From contig MU858059.1 in NCBI GenBank assembly GCA_033297075.1, forward strand, positions 310,001-374,000: DNA of 64,000 nt, in the 5' to 3' direction. The DNA is from Rhypophila decipiens. Lineage: Eukaryota > Ascomycota > Sordariomycetes > Sordariales > Naviculisporaceae. This document shows positions 56,482 to 64,000 of this stretch, piece by piece (positions within the stretch are counted from its first letter, which is position 1; the number at the start of each line of letters is the position of its first letter). Under the pieces are notes generated by a model that was not told the DNA's origin, searched no databases, and worked only from the letters and a program-made list of their open reading frames with translations. Made by a program: the position numbers and the translations under genes.

Positions 56482-57182
56482 GATGGTCTCAGATTACCTT
56501 GGTATCTGTCGATACGGGGAAAAGCCTCAAAGAGAGTCAACAAGTTCCAGCAGCAGTTGACTTCTGCTGTAGCTTGATTCTGCTCATCAGGTCGAAAATC
56601 TAAGGCGTCAAAGGCCAAAAGCCGTTTCCCGCGCTGTACAGCGTATCGGTTTGATTCTCTCGATCCCGGGCCGTTTCCACAGGACAAGAAACAAGAGACG
56701 TATAAAGACGGAGAAGCACATCGTGGGTACCCGCGGCGAGGGCGAAACTGTAAGTTGGTGAGCGCCATAAGCAGAACGGTATGGGGCAGAGTGGAATGGT
56801 GGCTCAGGAAATATGACGCCAAATCCGGATGCACAAATTGGAAGACTCTGCCGTTGTGCAAGATGTCATTACATGGTGGAGCTTCTGCCGCCTTGTCAAC
56901 CTCGGTAACCTTATCTTCAGACTTTAGCTTTTGCGGCCGGACTGAACCTTGACTTTGGAGTTAGAGATCTGATTGATTGTTCCGAGATCAAACAATCAGG
57001 CTTTGAATCAATTACTGTGTTTCAGTCATATTCATGTACCACTGAATCAAATCGTGATGCGTAGAACGAGGTTCACAGCATTTCAGTTTTGTAAAAGTGA
57101 AGCCGGGGGAAATCCGGCCTCGGATCCGGGTGGAGTCAGCATGAGCTCCGAATCCGGCCCCACTTAGATCCGGCCACGGATC

Positions 57183-57194
57183 TGATAAGATAAG
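57183..57194. promoter_or_regulatory. Overlapping pair of GATA motifs
   Basis: TGATAAGATAAG contains two HGATAR sites, about 190 bp upstream of the PBDC1-like start, in the 897-bp divergent interval (56482-57378). Just upstream is a cluster of related CCGGCC/GGATCCGG words (57108-57180). Binding by a GATA factor is inferred from the motif. Confidence 0.4.
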
Positions 57195-57378
57195 ATCTCC
57201 TTCCTGGCTTCACCCCTGCAAGATTTATCGATAACCCCACCCAAAAAGTTGTCCCGCATCATATCATCAATGCTGCCTCATTGCCCCACCATTTGCTTAA
57301 AGTTCCAGTGCTTTCTTCCAGTCGCAGCACTCATCACGGAGCTCTCACCACAAATCTTGCATCGCAAATCAAGCCAAA

Positions 57379-58055
57379 ATGTCCGTCCAGCAAGTACCCG
57401 CCGGGTTCAACGCCGAGGAGGCAGACAACTTTGAAGAGGTAAGTTTCTCTCTCCGTCCGCAGCTGTGACAATGCGCCTGCGCGGGGTTGCGACTTGTAGC
57501 TCACTCTTCGCCACTTTGCGACAACGTGGATAGATTGAGAAGCAGTTCGCGGTCAAGGCCGTCCAACACATGGCCACGTACTGGGGCATCCTCGAAAAGG
57601 TCAAGGGCTCTTCTCTTCGCCTGACGAAGCTCGACGACGAGATCTACGAGCACCTCAAGACGGACTTTCCCGAGTTCGACCCAGCAGCGACCATCAACGA
57701 GGATGAGATGAAGAGCAAGGCGGGTAAGGAGCGGTGGCGCAACTTTATGATGAAGTACGAGAAGAAGGTGGACGACTACAACTTTGGCACAATGCTTCGC
57801 TCGAACCCAAAGTGGGAATACGGAGAGAAAGAGACCATCTTTGGTTCGTTGCGCTGCCTGAATGAGTAACGATTCTGCGCTAACAGGCTTCGCACAACAG
57901 TCCCGAGAATGCAGTTCTATGCGATCGAGATTGCGAGGTAAATTCTCTGCACGCGCCCCTTGCCTTTGCCGTCGATGGCTAACCTTTGTCTCAGAAACCG
58001 ATTGGGCCTCAACGACTGGATCTACGAGCAAGCGCAAAAGGAGTCGAAGAAATAG
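57379..58055 (+). CDS. PBDC1-family protein (YPL225W-like)
   Basis: Four exons: 57379-57438, 57534-57843, 57901-57937 and 57995-58055, giving 155 residues. The third exon is only 37 nt (VPRMQFYAIEIA) between two 57-bp introns. The acidic N-terminus ends in FNAEEADNFEE. IEKQFAVKAVQHMATYWGIL and LRLTKLDDEIYEHLKTDFPE follow, then KWRN-type and FGTMLRSNPKWEYGEKETIF, and finally RLGLNDWIYEQAQ. This order is diagnostic of the small cytosolic PBDC1 family. The yeast member has been described as a chaperone for newly made elongation factor eEF1A. The polysaccharide-biosynthesis name is historical. Phases across all exons agree. Confidence 0.9.
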
Positions 58056-58819
58056 GATGATACGTCCATGGTGGGATATCCTCGATAAAAAGAAAGATCT
58101 TTCGATATATGGTGCGCAGCATACACTGCAATTTAGCGTGGACGTTATATGCTTCATGTGGTCACGCACGACAGTTCAGGTAGACTCGGCGTTCGATCGT
58201 CCCATCATACTGGAAGCCCAATCGAATGAACCATTTCGGGACGAAAAATTGTGATGGTGTTTCATAACTCGTTGTTTCAGAAGCCCTATCATCCCATGTT
58301 GTCCCCGAGTCTACTCTGCAGCCCGAGCTAGAGCCTCGTGTTGTTGTTCTAAGCTCCACCAAGCAGCACGCCTTTCAATCAGATGGAGTGGTGCTTCTGG
58401 AAGGGCCTCTGCTTCTGATTGTTCTCGGTTAGTTTTCATTGTCCAATCTGCGTGCCTGGTCGCCCCTGAGCCAAATGGACTCGGGAACAACAATCCTAAG
58501 ACTTGGAACAAAGACTTCACCACCATGCAAAATTTACACAATCGAAACTTGGGCACAAGTTCGACTTCAAGATGGCTTCAGGAAAACATGGTGTATTTAT
58601 CGTCGAGAACATCAAGCGTCCTTTGCTTTCGCTCTCTGCAACTCGCCTCGTTCGTGAACAACTCCAAGTCCCCATCACCATAACTCTCTCTTTCTTTGAT
58701 TCTACGTTTACCGAGCAGGACTTGGGAACTCAATATCATTTCCTTGTCCTTGAATTTAGAAGTCTCCAATACTCCAAATCTCGACGTCGTCATCACTTAC
58801 TCCTAACCACTTTTCGCCC
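58056..58819. other. Intergenic region and leader of the Ste6-type gene
   Basis: About 760 bp. One plus-strand frame overlaps the STE6 start but has no family resemblance and is rejected as a gene. It contains the promoter and probable 5' UTR of the ABC transporter. Confidence 0.5.
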
Positions 58820-61800
58820 ATGGAAAAGTCACCCAAGGACAGCACGGTGGATATCACCAGTCAAGAGACCGGAAAGGGCCCCAATCCCGATGCCCATCAA
58901 TCCTCATTCAAGGACTTGTTTTCTTTCAGCCGTCCTCGCCATGTCCTGGTAATGGTTTCGGCCCTGGCAACAGCTGCGCTCGTTGCTGCAGGTCGTACCG
59001 CCTACGCCGTTCTCCTAGGCAAGATCTTCGGGGTCGTTGCTCAGTGGGGTGCCGGCACCCTCGATCCCGATGAGTTTCTCTCCCAGATCAGCCGATGGAG
59101 CATTTACTTCGTTGTCCTCGGCGCCGGAATGTGGTTCGTCTCCAGTGTTGACATTGCACTCTGGGTCGTCACCGGAGAGCTGCGTGCGAGGACCACTAGA
59201 GAGACTCTCTTTTCTTCTCTCTTGGACAAGCCCACTGGATGGTATGACCTGCGGATGAATGGCCTGGCTAGCCTGTTGGTTGGCATTCATACGTAAGCTC
59301 CTTCCCTTTATTTTGCTCTTCCATTATTGTACCGAGTAGCTAACAACGAATTTCACCACACACAGTCAAACAAGGGAGCTTCAGATGGCCACATCTCAGA
59401 CCCTGGGGTTCCTCATATGCGACATCTTTGCCTTTTTGGCATGCATCCTCGTGGCCTTTATCTACTCCTTCAAGCTCACTCTAGTCATGCTCGCTACCGG
59501 TTTCCCATCTGCCCTCGTCCTCTGGGGCATTGGCCGGTTCGTGGACCCCGCCATCGAAGGGCAGAAGAGAGAGCTCGCCGAGGCATCCAAACATGCCACC
59601 GCCGCCACTACCGGGATCGACCTCGTCAAGGTCTACAACGGTGCGGACAATGAGTCGTTCCGATTCATGTCGGCGATCCGCAGATCCGGTAAATACTACC
59701 TCCGTCAGGTTCTCTGCAACTGCGGCCAGATGAGCTACATCAAACTGTGGATGTTGGTGCTCTTCGTTGTCGGCTTCTTCTTTGCCGTTGTCCTTGTCAA
59801 TAGCGACGACCTTACTCCGGGAAACGCACTCACGACCTTTTATGCGGCTTTGATTGCGTTCCAATCTGTCGAGACCCTTGGTCCTCACTGGCTCATCTTG
59901 GCAAAGGGGATGGTCTCTGGTAAGCTCCTCAAGAGTCTGGTACACGACTCGGCCAAGCACAGTCGAGGTGACAAGGACAACGGGTGGTATCGGCCTCTGT
60001 GCTGCCAGGGAAACATTTACATGAGAAATGCAAGTCCTCAGCATGTCTCTTGTCCTTTATTGAACAATTTGCTAACCGGGCTCACAGGTTTCTTTCGCCT
60101 ACCCATCCAACCCCGATAAAATCGTGCTTCAACCTTCAAGCTTCCACTTCACCGCCGGAGAGACGACTTTCGTGGTTGGAAAAAGTGGCTCGGGCAAGAG
60201 TACCTTGGGCAACCTCTTGACACGGTCCTATCAGCCTCTGAGTGGCCTGATCACAGTCGATGACCACCCTCTCCCAAGGCTGCAACTCGAATGGCTTCGT
60301 CGCAACATCACCTTGGTACAGCAGTTCAGCGTGACGTTCAGTGGCAGTTTTATCGAGAATGTCGCCCTGGGTGCATTTGACCCATCTCGTGTATCGATCG
60401 AAGATGTCCAGAAGGCATGCAGCCTGGCACTTCTCCAGTCGACAATCTCTGGACTGCCTGACGGAATCCGAACAAAGATCGGCCACGGGGGATGCTCTCT
60501 GAGCGGCGGACAACAGCAACGTCTTGCACTGGCTCGCGCAAAGTTGCGAGATCCACCGGTACTTATCCTCGACGAGATCACCAGCGGGCTAGACCCGGTC
60601 TGTCGAACTTTGATCATGGACGCCATCAGACTCTGGAGAAAGGGCAAGACCACCATCATCATCACGCACGAGGTGGCTCAGATACAGGACGACGAATACG
60701 TCTATGTTCTTGAGAATGGCACCATCGTGCAGGAGGGCTTTCGGAACGAGCTTTCACACAGTCCGTCGGGCTTGTTCTCGACACTGTTGGCTTCGGCTGA
60801 TGATGCATGCCCTTCGGTCGGCACAAGTGTATACTCCAGTGATGCCGAAAGCGATGTCGAGGTTCAGAAGAACCCGTTGAAGAGAGGGGCGTATGGCAAG
60901 CTCATGCGGTCGCTGAGTCTGGACAAGAAGCGGCAGAGTGGTTTGTTCCATCGTCTGGCAACGACACCCGAACCAACCGGGGCCCCGAGTGTTCTGACTA
61001 CACTCTCGCGCTCCAACTCTTTGAGAAATCAGCACACTGAGGATGTGCCTATCAAAGCTGAGGGACTGGCTATCGTCACCCAAACCGCCTTGGAGGTGCA
61101 GAAAACAAGGACCCAGAACCCAAGACGCTGCATGATCGAAGGACAGCCCATCGCCGCACATAATGACCCTTCTCAGTCCCTCGACTCACTGGAGATGTTC
61201 TTTCTCGAACGCCTTGATAACCGCAAGAGCAAAGACAACAGCAGCCTACCCAGAACCAAGATTCACCCGTCCCTTGTCTCCATTCTGAAAACCGTCTGGC
61301 CAACCCTCGACAAGGCCGGAAAGCTCGAGCTGATCCTTGGAGTCGCTCTCTGCCTCGTGGTGGCCGCCAGCAACCCCGTCTTCTCATTCATCTTCTCCCA
61401 GCTGCTGTCCGCCTTTTGGCTTCCCGAGGACCGCCACCAGGCCGGCAGCAAATGGGCCGCTGCCCTCACGGCCGTCGCCGTCATCGATGCTTGCGCCACC
61501 TTCTTTGGCTACTACCTCATGGAACGAGTCGCACAAAAGTGGGTGGATGCCCTGCGAGCCGAGGCCATCAAGCGAATCCTCATGCAGCCGAGGCCATGGT
61601 TCGACAAGGCCAACCACTCCCCCAGCACCATCACCCAGTGTCTCGAACGAAACGGCGAGGAGATGCGCAAGCTGGTGGGCATGTTGGTGCCCATCTTTCT
61701 GACAGTGACGGGCATGATTCTCGCCGCTCTAGTCTGGGCGCTCGCGATACGCTGGGACTTGACACTGGTGACTCTGGCCGGAGTGCCCGTCACTCTCGCC

Positions 61801-63495
61801 GCCGCCCGGCTCAACTCGATGGTCAGCGACAAGTGGGAGGGTATTTGCGAAAAGGCAGCTGCGTCAACCAACTCCATCTTTACCGAGACATTCTCGCACA
61901 TCAAGGTCGTCCGCGCCTTTACACTGGAAAAGCATTTCACAACAAAACACACCAAATCCGCCCAAGAGACCTACGAGCTCGGCACCAAGCGGGCGCTGTA
62001 CATGGGCATCTTTTACGGCCTCTACCAGTCCATTGCCTTTTTTCTCACGGCAATGGTCTTTTACTACGCCGCCAAGATCCTCTCCCAGGGCTTGGTGTCC
62101 ACCACAGACGTGATCCGCATCGTCAACCTGCTCTTGTTCTCCCTGGGTACAGCCGTCTCTCTGCTCGCAAATCTCCCCCAGGTAGCAGCGGCCAAGACCA
62201 CAGCCCTCCAGATGCTCTACTTTGCCAACCTGTCTCACAGCGCAAGCCACGAGTCCCAGGGGGGTTCCAGGCGGGTGACCACCCCGCTGCCCATCAGGAT
62301 GCATCATCTCCAGTTTGCGTACCCCAGCGCGCCAAAGACTCTTATTCTGCGAAACATAAACCTGCAAATCGACCCGGGAACATGCACCGCCATCGTTGGC
62401 ACTTCAGGGTGCGGCAAGACAACAATCGGGGCTCTTTTACTCCGTTTGTACGAGCCAACAACCCCCAACAACAACTACTACCACAAGTGGTCAAGCACAC
62501 CAGAGATCATCCAACCCCTGAGCTATGCAAACCTCCCCACCGTCCCAGCATCATCTTTCTCAACCCAATGTCTACGATCCCACATGGGCTACGTCCCGCA
62601 ACATCCATTCCTCTTTCCCATCTCAATACGCGAAAACATCTTGTACGGTCTTGATTCGCGATCGAACGAAGAAATCCTCTCCCACGACAATGTCGAGAAC
62701 GCCGCAAAACTAGCGGGAATCCACGATTTTGTTGCTTCCCTTCCGGAGGGGTATAACACGCTGGTAGGAGAAGGCGGACTCCAACTCTCGGGCGGTCAGA
62801 TGCAACGGCTTAGCATTGCGCGTGCGCTGGTCAGACGGCCGAGTCTGTTGGTGCTGGACGAGCCGACTAGTGCGCTGGATGCTACTTCTGCCGAGGGGGT
62901 TCGGGAGGTTATTAGGAACTTGGTTCTTGTTTCTACCGGCTGGGGAGGGGGTTTTAGATCCTGCTCGGGGCAGCAGGAAAGTGTGGACAACAGGGATATG
63001 GCCATGGCGGTGGTGGTTATCACGCATAGCAAGGAGATGATGCGGATTGCTGACCAGCTGGTGGTTGTCGAGAATGGGACGGTGGTTGAGACTGGCGTGA
63101 GGGGGTATGATGAGCTTATCTCGAGGGGTGGGAGGTTTGCTCAGCTTGTGGGGGGAGGACACTGGGCTGGCGGGTCAGATTATTCTTCGTCGTCGTCTAC
63201 TTTGGCAACTTCTCTGGCTAGGGGCATCAAGAGAAAGGCTAAGAAGAATGATAGCTGGCTTCCTTCCCCTGTTGATGAGGGGGACGAGGATTTCGAGGTT
63301 GGTGGTGAGAGGGCCCAGTCGGTTGTCTCGTCCGAGTGGTATACTTTGTACGACGATGTAGCTGCCACTACTGCGGCTGAGGTCGATGATGATGCTGTTG
63401 AGGAAGAGCAAGAGGAGGTTCGCGTCAGCCCTGGTCCTCGTCGGCAGGTCCGGTTGGTCAATGAACAGGCCTTGAAGAAGCTCGAGGGCGCTTGA
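58820..63495 (+). CDS. STE6: Ste6-type full-length ABC exporter (ABCB family)
   Basis: Three exons: 58820-59292, 59366-60029 and 60088-63495, giving 1514 residues. The second intron (58 bp) is best read as GC-AG: donor AAT|GCAAGT, branch GCTAAC, phase 0; no GT donor there keeps frame. The order is TMD1-NBD1-TMD2-NBD2. NBD1 has Walker A GKSGSGKS (about 410-417), LSGGQQQR, Walker B LILDEI with Ile where Pro is usual, and the H-loop THE. NBD2 has GTSGCGKTT (about 1150), LSGGQMQR, LLVLDEPTSALD and THS. An acidic C-terminal tail of about 130 residues extends beyond NBD2. Full-length exporters of this kind include the yeast a-factor transporter Ste6, which moves the farnesylated mating pheromone across the plasma membrane. 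The name is by family resemblance; a multidrug ABCB role is the alternative. Confidence 0.8.
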
Positions 63496-64000
63496 GGACG
63501 CACGCACGCATACTGAACGGTTGACTGTTGAGGGTCACGTTTCTTTTCTTTTTTTCTTCTCTGTCTTTTCTTTGGGTGGCTCATTCGCAGTATCAAAAGC
63601 AAACAAGGGCCATGATCATCACTGAGTGGCACAGTCACCGAGGTGATCTTCAGGGGCTGAGGCTTGGCGCTCAGCTGCATCTCAGCTCAGGGGTTTGTTT
63701 ACTTTGTTTGCTGCGTCTTGCAACTTGGCTTTTTGGTGCATTTCAACTTTTAAGGGCTTCAACCGGCTGCATGCACGTATAACGAAGAGATTTTTTGGCG
63801 GTTAGATTAGTGCTTCAATTTGACGGCTTTTTCTTTTACCTCCTGGTATTTTTCCATTGTCCGCTCTTTCGGGAAATCCTTTGTGGATAACAGCAATGGA
63901 TCGTCCTAAAGCCAGCTAGCAGTATCACATAATGACTTGCAATCAAGTAAGCTCTTGTTCCGGAGGGTTCGTTGCTTTATCTTCCTTTTTATCAGTCTGC
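63496..64000. other. 3' flank of the Ste6-type gene, no further gene seen
   Basis: About 500 bp after the stop codon, T-rich near 63540. Open frames here are short and unconvincing; a gene may begin beyond the right edge. Confidence 0.5.

Noticed and set aside
58503..58952. 149-codon plus frame overlapping the STE6 start
   Set aside because: It runs through the promoter and leader and out of frame into STE6; composition is not protein-like at the end.
61416..62654. 412-codon plus frame inside STE6
   Set aside because: It is an alternative frame of the second transmembrane and nucleotide-binding domains, a shadow caused by high third-position GC.
31158..63495. A biosynthetic gene cluster formed by the hydrolases, SDR, MFS and ABC genes
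   Set aside because: These genes are separated by core genes (NMT1, SWC3, SPT5) and no backbone enzyme such as a PKS, NRPS or terpene synthase is present.

Overview
This window looks like nuclear DNA of a filamentous ascomycete (Pezizomycotina). The reasons are short introns (about 50-135 bp) with CTAAC-type branch points, a near-complete set of eukaryotic informational genes, and fungus-specific families (Clr5, 2EXR, fungal HNH, Ste6-type ABC transporter). I cannot place it below subphylum from sequence alone; a class such as Sordariomycetes would be a guess. Most genes needed splice reconstruction: wherever introns are given, the exon phases were checked by hand and sum to a whole number of codons.

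Layout. 0-11.2 kb: the tail of an upstream gene; DHH1 (DEAD-box mRNA decay helicase, minus) divergent from a mitochondrial J-domain membrane protein; an intronless coiled-coil protein; and a five-exon LrgA/LrgB-type membrane protein (minus). 12.3-13.6 kb: a 2EXR-domain protein. 13.9-20.8 kb: a gene-poor, decayed block. It holds AT-rich tandem repeats, a 378-bp inverted-repeat element of MITE type, an open frame broken by a stop codon, an HNH-like fragment running into a (GAC)12 tract, several isolated coding-like frames and diverged direct repeats.

21.5-29.9 kb: a two-exon unknown protein, a BuGZ/ZNF207-type C2H2 protein, a Clr5-domain protein and a small secreted protein. 30.8-41.5 kb: an alpha/beta hydrolase, NMT1 (N-myristoyltransferase), a conserved membrane protein, an ABHD12-like hydrolase and SWC3 (SWR1 complex). 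41.5-45.0 kb: no gene seen. 45.0-53.3 kb: an MCT-type MFS transporter, SPT5 and a short-chain dehydrogenase. 53.4-63.5 kb: a long unknown fungal protein, a PBDC1-family protein and a Ste6-type ABC exporter.

The genes do not form an obvious biosynthetic cluster. Several act in chromatin or gene expression (SWC3, SPT5, DHH1, possibly the Clr5 protein). NMT1 and the Ste6-type exporter both belong to lipid-modified protein or peptide biology, but nothing shows that they are functionally linked here. The most unusual points are the LrgA+LrgB fusion in a eukaryote, two introns best explained as GC-AG, an in-frame 75-nt intron in SWC3 that hides inside an open reading frame, and the decayed block with its inverted-repeat element.
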